Notes: generated by a model from the sequence alone, not told the origin. Shown: positions 1 through 11,611, numbered from the stretch's first letter. The stretch: DNA of 64,000 bases from Jaltomata sinuosa (GCA_003996215.1 QJPP01007254.1:372001-436000), one strand, 5' to 3'. Program-made: numbers and translations.

Positions 1-491
1 GGCTAGGGCTAAGGTGAGGATTTCATTTAGTTTTAGTGACTACACCTCCTTAATGCTCTTTGTTGTCATTTTGAACACCACTCACATTTTCAAATTTCAA
101 CTTCATCTTATGTATCCCTCACACAACCCAAGCTTCTCCTTTTCAATTAGGATAATTCAAACTCCTTGTATCACCTACATTTGGTAGCACCTATTCTTGC
201 TTTTCATTTTGCTCATTTGGTTGAACTTTTGGAGCAATTTTCAATTCAAACTTAAGGTGCTACCTTGCACTTAAAGTGCATTCCTTTTTTTCTCCTCATT
301 TGATCACATGCACCCTCAAACTTAGGTATTTGTCCTCGTTGTCTTTTTATTTCCCCCCAAACTTAGGCTTTTAGCCTACGTTTCACTTCAAAGCAATTAG
401 GGAGGACGGGTGCCAAGATAGAGGTTCCAAAAAGGTAAAGGTGTTAAATAAGGTGCCAAAGAATGGTCACAAGCTCAAAGGGCTTCACTAG
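1..491 (-). other. Non-genic, probable Athila-type 3' untranslated DNA
   Basis: No coding region is supported here. Read on the minus strand, 311-326 gives CCTAAGTTTGAGGGTG and 353-367 gives CCTAAGTTTGGGGGG. Both are purine-rich and close to the CTAAGTTGAGGGTG motif that recurs in the 3' region of the Athila element at 57281-58822. The broken minus-strand ORF at 1575-3006 lies upstream in that reading direction, so this stretch is probably the 3' untranslated part of the same old element. The assignment is inferred from motif similarity only. Confidence 0.4.
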
Positions 492-964
492 GATTGATGT
501 TGAGGGAAGTCATTTGGGTGAAGTGGCTATCAAAAAGGGCTTAAGGTTATCTTCCAAGCTCGGTCACACCTAGAATTTTGCCTTGAATCACATTCAGGGA
601 AAGTTCTAGATAACACACATGCATGAGAATCAAGGTAAAGCCTCACCACACAAGGCATCATGCCACAAGACTTCTCTCATTAGTCTCAAAATCAATTGGG
701 ACAAATGACTTTTGACAAGCTATTTCGAGTTCATTACACACTCGTTTGTGAATCAATCAAGCCAAAGCAAGAGTCTGCAAGTCATGACAAGAGAATGCTT
801 TTCCTCAAAAATTCATTTCCCTTCTTCCTTTTATTTCAAAAAACAACTTGCCAAGTTTTTTTTTTGATGGGCCCATTTTGAGACAAGCAACTACAGTCTC
901 AATTTTAAACTAAAAGTTGGTATTTTCCCTTAAGAAAGTTGCCTCTCAATCTATCATAGGGAAA
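492..964. repeat. ~470 bp dispersed direct repeat, copy 1
   Basis: This segment matches 5510-5975 in the same orientation over nearly its whole length. Both begin near GATTGATGTTGAG and run through TTTTGACAAGCTATT to CTCAATCTATCATAG. The small ORF readable in both copies (696-881 and 5711-5929) accumulates frame-breaking differences and is not a convincing gene. Copy 1 continues past the point where Tekay element A interrupts copy 2, so it serves as an empty-site reference for that insertion. Confidence 0.85.
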
Positions 965-1230
965 CACCAACCTGGTTTGACAAAAAACAAAATAAAAAGA
1001 AAATAAACAAAACTTTTGATCTTTGAAAAAGAACCGTGGTATTAAGAAAACCCTCAAAGTTTATTGCTAAACTACTATAACAAGTCGACAACCAATCTGT
1101 GCGCTCATGATTCATTTAAAAATAAGCTTTGGCGTAGGCATTTAGCGTATTTGCAAATTACGGGTAGTGAAACAATGGGGTGTGTAAGACCAACCCGACA
1201 ACACAATCAACACAACAAAACAAAAATCAA

Positions 1231-1339
1231 GCCCGACAAGGGAACAATTAAGCTCAAAACAACTAACATAAGAAAAAGGCCCGACAAGGGCCAAATCAAA
1301 TCTAGCAGAACTAAAAATGTCAACAAGGCCCGCCAAGGG
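1231..1339. repeat. Three spaced copies of a GCCCGACAAGGG motif
   Basis: GCCCGACAAGGG occurs at 1231-1242 and 1279-1290, and as GCCCGCCAAGGG at 1328-1339, a period of 48-49 bp. The DNA between is A-rich and only loosely similar. This looks like a decayed short tandem repeat in the non-coding 3' part of an old retroelement. No function is evident. Confidence 0.6.
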
Positions 1340-1574
1340 TAATAAAAACAATATCTGAAGCCCAATCACGAGCAACCAACAAAAAGCAAGTGATGCCACC
1401 CCTTCCGCATAAAAGAAGCATTGCCCTCAATGCAATTATCTCAAGCGAAGGAAGTGGAAACTCCCTGGAGGACTATGCCTCATCATCATCATCTGCAACT
1501 ACTGCCTTATTATCTGAGATCTTTCCACCCAGTCTAGCACCATCCTTTCGGGAGTGAGAAGTAAGTGTGGAGTC

Positions 1575-3006
1575 TCAGAGAACTCTCTGAAAAATTGAAT
1601 CCTGATCATCATCCAACTCCACATCCTTATTACCAGGAAGCTCCTCCTCATTATCCGCAAGGGATGCCAACAAGTCATCCATGGGACTAGGAATAGTGCG
1701 AGGCAGGTGTAGGGTGTTCAAATCTGCCTCTTCCATTGGGGCCTTACCTTTTGCCTTGTCGAGGTCTTTACAGAGTGTCTTGACAGATTTCTCACAAACA
1801 TCCACCCTTTTGCATAGAGTGGACACACTCTCCAGAACTCTCTTGATGGCCCTCTTCACCGCCCTCTCAATCAATCTTGGTATATCATTTGACAAGTCCC
1901 TCAATTGCCTCTCATGGTTGTATGTTTTGTCAACTATATCTTCAAGACCACTTTTAGATAATGGCTCTCTAGGTGCATCGGCACTGGGGGTGTGTGCTTC
2001 TGAAGCAGGATGAGAAGGAGAGGAAGCATGTAGTTCAGCATCACAGTCATCATCCTCAACTTCCACCGATGCCTCTACCCTATGCCTTTTGAAATGAGGG
2101 GCATCCCAGTCAGTTTTCTTATCAAGATCCAAAACACCAATGGCCAGAATAAGAGCATCACAGTCAAAGTAAGGGACATCAACATGTGAATAAAGTTTAC
2201 TGATTAGCATTCAAAAGGGGAATGCATCACCACACCTACGAGCGTTTCTTTTGATCACTAAGGTGATGACATCACTAACATTGATAAGATCCCCTACCAT
2301 GATAAAGTCTACCAGAATGGACCCATAATGCGTGACCTTTTGGTCATTCTGAGAAGGCATGAAGCGGGAGCTAACAAAATCATACCAAAGGTGCACCTCG
2401 AAGTACGAAGACTGGTGTGGGATTTCACCTTATTATAGTAGCCCAGAGAGGTTCATCGGGAGAAATGATAGGAGTAGCCCATTCGTGAGGTTTGCACTTG
2501 AGAAGTAGCTTAGCCATGAGCTCAGGGGCTGGTTCAATGAGAGTGCTCTAATAGATAGCATTAATAGCAGCCAAAGTGATCCTAATTTTCTTGCCTCAAA
2601 CAATGACTGACTCCAATGCGGGGAATGTTTCACAACCCTTTTTGTAGCCCTTAGCACTTTGTGTGTCCTGATATGAGGCAAAGAAATCCCAGACTAACTC
2701 TTTATAGTAGTTTTCGGGCACCTCTAGAAATGGCTGCCACTGACCGCTGGCAAACTGAGTTGGGAATTTAGGTAGGTTATCCCCTTCAACATCCAGGTTA
2801 AAGCTTTGCTCTGTGTTGAAGGTCCTACCCATATCACGATCATAATAGACCCTCATCCCTTCTACTCTGAACCAAACTCTCTCCTCTTTGGAGACTTGAG
2901 TATGGGAAGATGAGGCTTTATTCTTCCCCTTTGAGGTTAGATTGGAGGAGGAAGGAGCTGTTGGCCTTCATGAACTCCTTTCGGCATTACCCCTTCTAGA
3001 AGACAT
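1575..3006 (-). pseudogene. Broken retroelement-associated 'putative plant transposon protein' ORF
   Basis: Reading on the minus strand starts at an ATG at 3004-3006 (MSSRRGNAERSS), then meets an in-frame TGA at codon 13. It continues through a block at 2856-2596 with RVYYDRDMGRTFN and YYKELVWDFFASY. The frame then shifts by one, and the rest (2396-1575) stays in that second frame, broken once by a stop at 2211-2213. The C-terminal third is acidic (VEDDDCDAE) and followed by a heptad-like helix (KRAIKRVLESVSTLCKRVD) that could form a coiled coil. The family is the plant protein usually annotated 'putative plant transposon protein domain', found beside Athila/Ty3-gypsy elements and sometimes treated as an env-like ORF. 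Family recognition is from memory. The function of the family is unknown. Confidence 0.65.
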
Positions 3007-3847
3007 GTTCTGCATACAGAGATTATGAACCAAAACCAAAAAAAAAGCCTAAAAAGAAGTTAACAAACTAAAGAGGTTGGAATGCAACGAAGTAGAAAAT
3101 GAAGTAGGGGACTGCTGGCTCGAGCGAGCCACATGCAAACCACACCAGAGGGAGTACGCGTCACATGTGACTCTGCACGAACTAACAAAGCCTTACAGTT
3201 GTTTTCCCTTGAGGTGTGAAGCTGGTGCGGACCAAACCAACCAAAGTGCATTTCATACCAAGCTTCGATCCTCTAAGCGGTGACTGGCTTTATTTTTCAA
3301 GCATAGTGCGATGCCTTGTGTGACCCGCACATCAAGATCTATACATCACATGCGAAACACACAAAGACACAATTGGACTTTTTTGGTTCCTTTTATTCTT
3401 GTGAATTACACATATGATCCATAGAGCAATATGTGCTTAGGAACTTGGAACCATGCAACAAACTAACAATATTAAACAAAAGGGCAAGGGATATCATGAC
3501 CATATACATCTGGGTACTCAGACTTCCCCAGATTTCCATTGACAAAATCAACAAGAAAGAAAAGAACTTAACAACTTCCCTTAAGATAGACGTTATCCCA
3601 TCTATCATCGGGAATATAAAGCCCCCACTTGCAACAATGGGCACCAACAAGTTTAGCAACAATTAACCCCTCCCTGATCAAGATAATACACCCAAAGATA
3701 ATCTTCAACAAAGAATCATGGGCATATAAGTAGCAAGATTCATTCCCAACAAACTATTCTCAACAAAACCTCATGACAAACCATGATTTTCCCTTAAGAA
3801 CGATATCACCCAATCTATCATTAGGCCAAATCATGCATCAATAACGA
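3007..3847. other. Non-genic repeat-derived spacer
   Basis: No gene is supported. A GC-richer patch at 3110-3320 resembles the GC-rich LTR patches elsewhere in the window. Two degenerate copies of a short motif (CCCTTAAGA followed by AATCTATCAT or TCTATCATCGG) lie at 3577-3610 and 3790-3822. The same motif is found at the right ends of the two ~470 bp repeats. At 3848 the sequence switches abruptly to a gag fragment. Confidence 0.5.
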
Positions 3848-4699
3848 GTGTGATCACAACATCTGAAGCCTCAGCCTCTGTCCAGCGTGGAACTGCATAT
3901 ATGTGGCTCCGACCGCCATGACCATCCAACCTACTAGACTGAGGACCTCCTCTAGTTCCTTGGAGACCACCCCTACTACCATGTGAACCGCCTCTAGCTG
4001 GTGGTGCTGGAACCTTGGAGGCCTGAACCAACTGATCCTATCATCTAGGGTATTGTGCCATCGGACACACTCTAGCAAAGTGGAGCATCTTGCCACAGTC
4101 ATAACAATCCCGACCCCATGTACTCCGTTGTGAAGACCCGATCAAATCAGAACGACCACCACAGCCTGCAGACCCTGAATGAGCACTTCATAGAGAAGGA
4201 ACAATACTCTGGCTGCTCTGACCCTCAACAGTCTCTAATGCTGCCTAAACAGGCCGACTCGACTGGAAACGCTACTGGTGCTGACCTCTACCATAGTAGG
4301 CTCTACCACTCCCCTGTGAACCACTAAAACTGCTCTAATGGCGGGGCCTCTTATCGCTTCCCCCTTGGGCCTCACAAAGAACGCCCTCATTAGTGCTGGC
4401 ATGATCTACCACATCCAGAAATGACTGACCCAATGCTACCATACCCTTAGTAGCTAAGCGGAGATGCAGAGTCAAACCTCGAACAAAGCAGCATACCCTC
4501 TCGGGCTCAGTGAGCAGAATCATAGTGGCGTGCCTGGACAACTGGTGGAAACAAACCTCATACTTGGAAATAGTCATAGAGCCCTTCTCCAACCAGCAAA
4601 ATGATCCATCAGATGCTCTCTCATGCTACACGGTACATACTACTCCAGAAATGCTGCGGAGAACTGATCCCAAGTAAGCGGAGGTGACCCGGCTTATAC
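3848..4699 (-). pseudogene. Gag fragment of a chromovirus, zinc knuckle intact
   Basis: This minus-strand piece matches the gag of element B (about 26540-27240). It carries the conserved gag core (MTISKYEVCFHQLSRHA at about 4590-4540) and, nearer 4110-4050, a nucleocapsid zinc knuckle in which all four ligands survive (CYDCGKMLHFARVC, C-x2-C-x4-H-x4-C). A glycine-rich RGG-like stretch follows, ending at the sequence that leads into protease (EAEASDVVIT). Stops and frame changes separate the pieces, so it is a dead fragment. It abuts an Athila LTR fragment on the right and unrelated DNA on the left without LTRs of its own, so it was moved or trimmed by recombination rather than inserted as an element. 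Confidence 0.8.
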
Positions 4700-4703
4700 G
4701 AAT

Positions 4704-5479
4704 GGGTATACAAATGAGAGTATATGACTAAGGATGTGCGTCCAATGGGGCTCTAGTGTAGGATAGGGTGATTTCCTATTCATACAAATTCTCGCTCATT
4801 GACATAGGTATGGTTGTTCATCTCTCGATCAACAACCATATATTGAACAGTCTCGATTAAATCACTATCGGTTTAATAAAAAACAACCAAACTAAAGCTT
4901 AGGGATATCATACTATTTCTAGCTTAGACCCGTAAATGGGTGATTCCATAGATATGAGCTATTTCTAGCCTCAATTTAAATGGAAGCCCAAGTTCCCACT
5001 AGTAATTTCCCGTTCGAAGCTATGACATTCTCTTTCAAGAAACAACATAACCAAATAAGAAAAATCAATGTTTGCAACCACCAATTTTAGGATTAAAACT
5101 TGGTGAAACTACTAGACCCATGTAAAATAAGCAATTATAAGCAAGATTTAGCAACACCCACACCCACACCTATTTGTCAAGCACCCATTATCAACACATC
5201 CCTAGACAATGAAGTTAGCTACTCATGCTAAAGGAAAGAGATATACCAAGTGGGTAAGTCAAATTCCTCTCCATTCAAGTGTAATTTCAATATCTAAGCC
5301 AAGTTTTTGTACACAAATGGTGAACTAAGAATTGGAAGAGAGAATTGATTGAAACTCTCTTCTTCTTCTTAGAGAGGAAACTTGTTCTCAAAACTAAAAT
5401 TACTCAAGAGTATTCAGAACTGAAGAATTGTATTTACAATTATGCCTAAAATGGACAAAAATGCCTTCGGGTGGTGTGT
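4704..5479 (-). repeat. Athila LTR fragment (same family as element G LTR)
   Basis: Sequence from AATGGGTATACAAATGAGAG onward matches 20867-21690, the LTR of Athila element G, including GCTCTAGTGTAGGATAGGGTG and the poly-A-rich middle part. Relative to G it lacks about 30 bp near 5450. It ends at GGTGGTGTG, just before the GC-rich U3 patch. Neither LTR terminus is present, so this is an internal LTR piece of roughly 780 bp. Confidence 0.8.
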
Positions 5480-5509
5480 CACATGAATTGTGCCTAAAAT
5501 GGACAAAGA

Positions 5510-5975
5510 TTGATGTTGAGAGAAGTATTTGGGTGAAGTTTCTATCAAAAAGGGCCTAAGGTTATCTTTCAAGCTTGGTCACACATAGAATTCCTCCTTG
5601 AGTCACATTCGGGGAAAGTTTTAGACAACACACATGCACGAGAATCAAGGTAAAGCCCCACTACACAAGGCATCATACCACAAGACTTCTCTCATTAGTC
5701 TCAAAATCAATTGAGACAAATGACTTTTGACAAGCTATTCCGAGTTCATTACACACTCGTTTGTGAATCAATCAAGCCAAAGCAAGAGTGTGCAAGTCAT
5801 GACAAGAGAATGCTTTTCCTCAAAAATTTATTTCCCTTCTTCCTTTTATTTCCAAAAACAACTTTCCAAGAATTTTCTTTCGGTGGGACCATTTCAAAAC
5901 AAGCAACTACAGACTCAATTTTAAACTAAAACTTGGCCTTTTTCCTTAAGAAAGTTTCCTCTCAATCTATCATAG
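5510..5975. repeat. ~470 bp dispersed direct repeat, copy 2
   Basis: This copy is homologous to 492-964. It stops exactly at CTATCATAG, where copy 1 continues with GGAAACACC, because Tekay element A begins at 5976. The comparison fixes the left edge of that insertion to the base. Confidence 0.85.
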
Positions 5976-8900
5976 TGTGATGACCCTTTCGGTCATCTTC
6001 ATATTTATGCATTTATTGCACTATTAGAGACTTCCTGTAGCAGCTCCAAGTCATTTATAGCTTGCTGGGACCGGTGATTTGGTGCCCTGGCCGTTCGGTT
6101 GGTCGTTTTGATCGTTTGCCTATTTTAGAGCTTAAACTTAGAATATCATTGACTTTGGTCAACATTCTTAGCTAACATGCTCAGAAATAAATTCTGATAG
6201 TTCTGTTAGCTCCAGAGCGATGAGTTTGGTCCAGTTGGACCTTTAGTTAAGGCCTGAGAACTTCCAGTGTGGGTTTTGTATGGTTTTCTCAGTTTTTAGG
6301 CCATTTGGAGTTAAAAGTGCAACTTTGGGTGACTTTCGATGATCATAGTGTTGGATTCGAAATCCAATGATTCCATCAGCTCCGGAATGTTGAGTTTGGG
6401 CTAGGAAGTGGTTGGTTCAGGTTTTGGGTGAGCCGAACTCATTTTGAACCCTTGGGTTCCTTTTCGTCAGTGTTGACTTGGGTCAACATTTCTCTGAAAT
6501 GACCTCATTTAGGAGTTTTGTCAATTCCGTTGAGTCCAGAACCTCATTTCCACTCTGTAAGCCTTATTAGTTTTCGAATATCAGTTTCTGATTGTGCCCG
6601 GAACACCCCATGGAGTTTTAAAAATGTTGTAGAAAACTAGTTGCAGGCCAGTCTTTAGCGCAATCGCGCCAAGTCCAACGCGATCGTTCCTCAACACATG
6701 CCAGCCTTCAGTGCAATCAGGCCCTCCTAGCGCAATAGTGCCGAGGCACCTGCCTCCCTTCAGCATTGTTGGCGCTGGCATTTTTCCCGCAGCTATATAA
6801 AGCTGGGAGTTCATTTTTCCAGCATTCTCTCTCACTTTTTCTCACTGTAAACTCTAAATTCTCTCCAACAATTTGCTCTATATTGATTCCAAGCCTTAGG
6901 AAATCTATTGTGGGTAGATTTTCCGTACTTCTTCGTCGTTTGGTAAGCTCCCTCTTCTCTAAGCTTGAGTTTTTGCTTGTGAATTCTGGCCGTCCAGTTG
7001 GTGCATGCTCGTGGGAGTGGAAAATTATCCTTCTTGACTTGAGTTTTTGCCTTTGTGGTAAGTAATCCTTGCCCAATTTTCATTCTTTTTCGTAAATTTC
7101 CACTCCTTAAAACCCAACCTTTGTGGGCTGTTTTAATGCCCTTTTCCTTGGCCATTTATGCTCAAATTTGGAGCATTCCTCCTTGGCATCGTTGGGGTCG
7201 TCATGATTTTTTTCATTTTGGGTTTCGGGTTGTGGGCTATGCGAGCCCTCTTTTGACTCGGATATCAACTTGGCTACAATTGTAGCAATATGGGTATCAT
7301 TGGACTCGTCTAAACTTCTTATCCATGACTTTGATAGTTTAATTCTCGTTCGGAGCAGCTCAGCCTCAGATATCATCGTTCTTGCAGTTTGTCGTCGGAC
7401 GACTAGTAGGTTACCACTTAACTCACTAGACTTTGCATATATCGGGTAAAAGTTTACTAGTTCGCATCCTTGGGTTGGGTTATTTGGTTGGTACCACAGA
7501 CATTGGCCGTTCCTTCATGATCCATCCCGTTTCTTTCCTCTGTTATGTGTAGAATTCTTGTTAATTGATATTATTACCCTTGTGGTTCTGTGAGGCCTTG
7601 TTGACTTTGGAACATAGACAGTGGGATCATTGGGAATGTCCGTGAGTCCCAAACATAGAATTACCCTTCTAGGCTGGTTATGCTTGCTGAGTAGATTTGG
7701 AGCCTGTGCAGGGCCGATAGGTTGATTGGGAGCTACGGGGCAGCTATTGCATGTTTGATCATGCCATTTCCATGCATATAGAGAGGTTTTCCCGCGTTTT
7801 ACTATGGTTTTAGCTTCAGGCCTTTTAGAACTATTTTCTAAACTTTGCATGGCCCGGGGGTCCTGTTTTCGATTAAAATGATTTAGAAATGGTTTTGACT
7901 TGTTTGTGAATCTTCTTGGGGTAAGGAAAGTTTTAAAAGACATTTTATCAATAGTTTCACTTTTCTGGGCTCGACGAGGTCGGGTGCCCTACTTTTATAC
8001 TACAACATCTGGGGTGTTGCTGGACTAGGCGAGACCGAGTACTAGAGCTTTTGGGATTACTGTTTTAGACCTGGATATCCTCCAGGCAGCTTTACTTAGG
8101 GATTGTCTTTAGAATGTGGGGCATCTAGTATGTTGGTCGGGGGCCTCCATGGACCTTGCCATTCCGGACCAAAAGCTATGAGCTGCAAGTTCCAGAGGGA
8201 GGGTATACGGTGTAGTAGTGGTATACGGGTGGGACCTTTCATGGATCCCGTCTTTTGGGCCTTATAGGTTGCCAGAAGCGGGTGACATATGGTACATTGA
8301 TCACTTTTACTTTGCATGGCATCATATCATTCATCTGCGTGAGGTACCACCCTTATCTATTGATTGTTGCTTGTATGCTCCGGTAGTATGGGATGCTGGA
8401 GGGTTTGTTTTCACTTGTTTTTATTCCTCGGTTGTATAGGCGGCCAAGGGACTATATGTAGAGACTTATCATTATTACTTCTATCTTGAGTGTGAGATTG
8501 GTTACATTGGGGCTGTTAATTTCTGGATTGATATGGTCGTGATTAGTGTAGTCAGAGCTTGGTTACAGCCGGGCTGTTGGTTTTCAGAATGAGATTGTAG
8601 TGATTATTGTGGTTATTGTTTACTGTTTATGAGCATGTATACTTTACACTTCTCTCCCATTCTATATACTTGAGGTTACTGGTATACCGTCCATTTATAG
8701 ACTTATGCATATATATAGTTGTTGCAAGGATCCCAGGTGCGTCATTCTTACTTTCACCTGCGTTTGCCATGTATATATTCTATTTGCTAGCCTTGCTTGT
8801 TGCTTCTGTTGTCTTCCCTATGGGATAGTTCCTGTGTACTTTACCTTTGATTGCCGCGACTATGTACTTTTATTCTGTGTACTTTTGCTCTTTTACTTTA

Positions 8901-9413
8901 TATGTGCCCAGTCGGCCTATGATACCTACTTGGTACCTTATGCTTCACATTTGGTGCTCACCCTACCCTCTGCATCTTCTGGTGCAGATCCTAGTGTGGG
9001 CCATCACTGTTAGAGCATCGAAGACTCATACGGGGTGCTATTTTAGGATCATCCAGGCTGAGGGTGAGGTCTTGTCATTCAGAGCTTGACTTTAGTTTAT
9101 CCTCAATGTATTTTGTATTCTTGTAGTTTGGAGACATCATGTATATATTACTTTTGGACCTTTGTACTCCTGATGTAGCTCAGCTCTTATACACTATGAT
9201 ACAAGGTTTTGGGTTGGTTTAACTTCCGTTTTGTATTTATATTACTCAGGTTATCCAGTTTATTCATCTTGTTCCCTTTCTTCCGCTTATTTATTTGTTC
9301 TTCTGCTTAACTGTTAGAAGGTAGTCCATTACTAACCGTTCTGGGCTACGGGAATTGGTTCACCTATTGGGGGGTTGTAGGTGCCATGATGACCGATAAA
9401 TATGGTTGTGATA
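5976..9413 (+). repeat. 5' LTR of element A (3.4 kb)
   Basis: The LTR starts TGTGATGACCCTTTCGG and ends GGTTGTGATA, three bases before the primer site. The expected terminal CA has become TA. It contains a GC-rich repeat patch (6650-6780), a TATA box (6794-6801) and a block shared with other LTR families (8909-8930, CAGTCGGCCTATGATACC). Small ORFs inside it, such as 8705-9013, are not conserved with the 3' LTR beyond what LTR homology gives. Confidence 0.92.
6794..6801 (+). promoter_or_regulatory. TATA box of 5' LTR, element A
   Basis: TATATAAA lies within AGCTATATAAAGCTGGG, about 820 bp into the LTR and just after a GC-rich repeat patch. The 3' LTR has the same box at 15478-15485. It is the best candidate for the start of the element's genomic RNA. 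Confidence 0.65.
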
Positions 9414-9416
9414 GCT

Positions 9417-9434
9417 TGGTATCAGGGCTCTATG
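9417..9434 (+). other. Primer binding site of element A, initiator tRNA-Met type
   Basis: TGGTATCAGGGCTCTATG follows the LTR end by three bases (GCT). The first eight bases match the complement of the 3' end of plant initiator tRNA-Met, the usual primer for this clade. Confidence 0.85.
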
Positions 9435-9624
9435 TAAATGGTGTCATTGGTATAGGAGCCAATGTCTAGTAGAGTCCTACGGATCGAGGCGGAGACGTCC
9501 GTGCTCAATCTTCGGGAGGCTATAATGACATCTTAGGGAAATGGACTTTTCTTGCTTCTCTTTCGCGCGTGGTATCCTTGAAGGTTCCTTGAAATATCAT
9601 TTGTTCAGGTGCACTCTTCCACAG

Positions 9625-11149
9625 ATGGTTCGTATGAGATCGTCATCTTCAGGTGGAGGAGAGCCTCCTGCTCCTGCAACTTCGACTCCAACTAGGGGTC
9701 GGGATGGTCGCAAGGGCAAGGCTAGAGGTCGTCCCAGAGCAGCGGCGCCTGCTAGGTTCGCCAGGATTGATATAGAGTCGAAGTATGACTATAATCCAGA
9801 GTTAGCTCCAGAGCATCAACATGTGGACTCGGGGATGGCCCAGGTACGACCAACCCTAGTGATAGTTCCAGCATCGGTTTCTATGCCAGTTTCTACCCCA
9901 ACTCAGTCTTCAGATGTTCGAGGTTTACTTGTTCAGCTCTTAGGTATGATTGGGGAGCGTCCTTATTAGGCAGCATAGACATTCGCTCAGGGGGAAACTC
10001 TGGGTGTTCAGAGTTCAAGAGCACAACCTGTTACTGCGGCTCCCAGTGCTGAGGTTGTTCCAGTCCCATCGGTTGCTCAACCTCTTGCTCCTCACCCCGC
10101 CATGACATATGAGGAGAAGAAGGCCTTGGGTTGGTTTCTCAGATTGGCACCGCCAAGATTTGCTGGTACGTAGGGTCAGGACCCCTATGATTTTATCACC
10201 ACCTGTGAGGAGATGTTGCATCACTTGAGGTTATTAGAGACTCACGGGGTTGGCTATAGTTCATATCAGCTGGAGGGCCCAACAAAGTTATGGTGGAGAT
10301 TATAGGTTGCTTGTAGGCCTTCTAAGTCACCTCCCTTGACCTGGTCCAAGTTTTATGAGGGCTTTATGGCCAAGTTCTTGTTACAGAGCGATAGAGAGCG
10401 TCGGAGGGATGAGTTCACTAGACTTTCCCAAGATTCTATGACTGTCTCAGAGTACGAGATCCATTTCCATCAGCTTGCTCCATTTGGGGCAATAACTATT
10501 CCTACTAAGGCCGATAGGGTCCGTAGATTTGTTTGGAGGCTAAAGAGAGAGTTCAGAGAGCCTGCAGAGATACTAGTTGCTAGCAATTGGTCATTTCAAG
10601 CCATTGCAGACTATGCCCGTACAGTTGAGGATTCACTTCATCATGACACCGGGGCTAGGGATAAGAGTCCTTGACATCAGGGTGGTTACAGTGGTTATCG
10701 GCATGGTGGTAGAGGTTCTGGCCAGTGGGGCTGAGGTTATTAGCCACAACAGCATCAGGGTCAGTCTAGTCGACCAGTTCAGGTTTCACTTTAGGCTTCG
10801 GGTTCTCAGTTTGAGTAGGGTCAGAGTAGTCAGCATGGTCACAGTGATCAGTCTATAAGGGGTACTACTTCTTGGGCATTAGGCCGAGGTGTACACACAG
10901 GTTCAGCGGGTCCATATCGACAGGGTGGGCAGTCATTTTTCCCGAGATTGCCCCCAGCGGGGTACAACCTGTTATGAGTGCAGAGTTAGTGGCCATTATG
11001 CTAGAGATTGCCCCCAGCGGGTTGTGGTTTATCCTTTTCTCTATGTTCAGCCAACGACTCGGGGAGGTGGTGGTCAGGGTAGAGGTGGTGCTCCACATGG
11101 CAGTGTAGGTGGTAGGGATGGCAGTCGGGCAGGTGGAGGTTGTTGTTAG
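9625..11149 (+). pseudogene. gag of element A (capsid and nucleocapsid), broken
   Basis: The likely start is the ATG at 9625 (MVRMRSSSSGGGEPPAPA). Element C begins with the same MVRTRSSASG motif at 41236, whereas the upstream in-frame ATG at 9541 is not shared. A basic, proline-rich N-terminus leads into the retrotransposon gag core (10100-10660, with PPRFAG, DFITTCEEMLHHL, YQLEGPTKLWW and DRVRRFVWRLKREF). A glycine-rich linker and a zinc knuckle (CYECRVSGHYARDC, 10971-11012) follow. In-frame stops are at 9967, 9976, 10171, 10303, 10672, 10732, 10741, 10792, 10816 and 11147. The frame changes by one at the T-run 10935-10940. Where element C has two knuckles, the first one here is shortened to a remnant (QSFF then RDCPQRG). 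Gag would coat the RNA and form cytoplasmic particles. Confidence 0.88.
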
Positions 11150-11155
11150 TTCTAT

Positions 11156-11610
11156 GTGGTCCTGGAGAGACCGGAGGCAGAGGCCTCGGATGCTGTGATC
11201 ACAGGTACAATTTCTGTATGTCATCAGCCAGCTTATGCTTTGTTTGATCCTGGATCCACTTGTTCATATATATCTTCCTACTTTCTACTTTGTTTGGGGT
11301 TGTCTAGTGAGCCATTGTCTATGCCTATTTTTGTTTCAACCCCAGTAGGAGATTCTTTAGTCATGGATTGGATTGTGAGATCCTGTGTGATATCTGTTGG
11401 TGATTGGTATACTTGGGCTGACCTGATGATACTTGATATGTTAGACTTTGACATGATACTGGGCATGGACTAGTTATCCCTTCACCGTGCAGTTTTGGAT
11501 TGTTATGCCAAGACCATTACCATAGCCGTGCCCAGTGTACCCCCGATGGTGTGGTAGGGTTCTATTAGTCATGCAGCGTCTGGGATCATCTCTTGTCTTT
11601 GATCTAGGAA
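11156..11610 (+). pseudogene. Protease region of element A pol
   Basis: The aspartic protease core is seen as ALFDPGSTCSYIS at about 11236-11275. The catalytic D is followed by PGS, the usual form in this clade, in place of the general D-S/T-G. The flap and C-terminal part follow (VGDSLVMDWIVRSCVIS and DFDMILGMD). Stops at 11471, 11555 and 11600 break it. It lies in the same frame as the rest of pol and would release gag, RT and integrase from the polyprotein. Confidence 0.85.
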
Positions 11611-11611
11611 G

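Noticed and set aside
6717..7155. Overlapping frames of 100-119 codons on both strands in the 5' LTR of A
   Set aside because: They overlap the LTR promoter and each other and have no recognisable domain. The same region in the 3' LTR does not keep them open.
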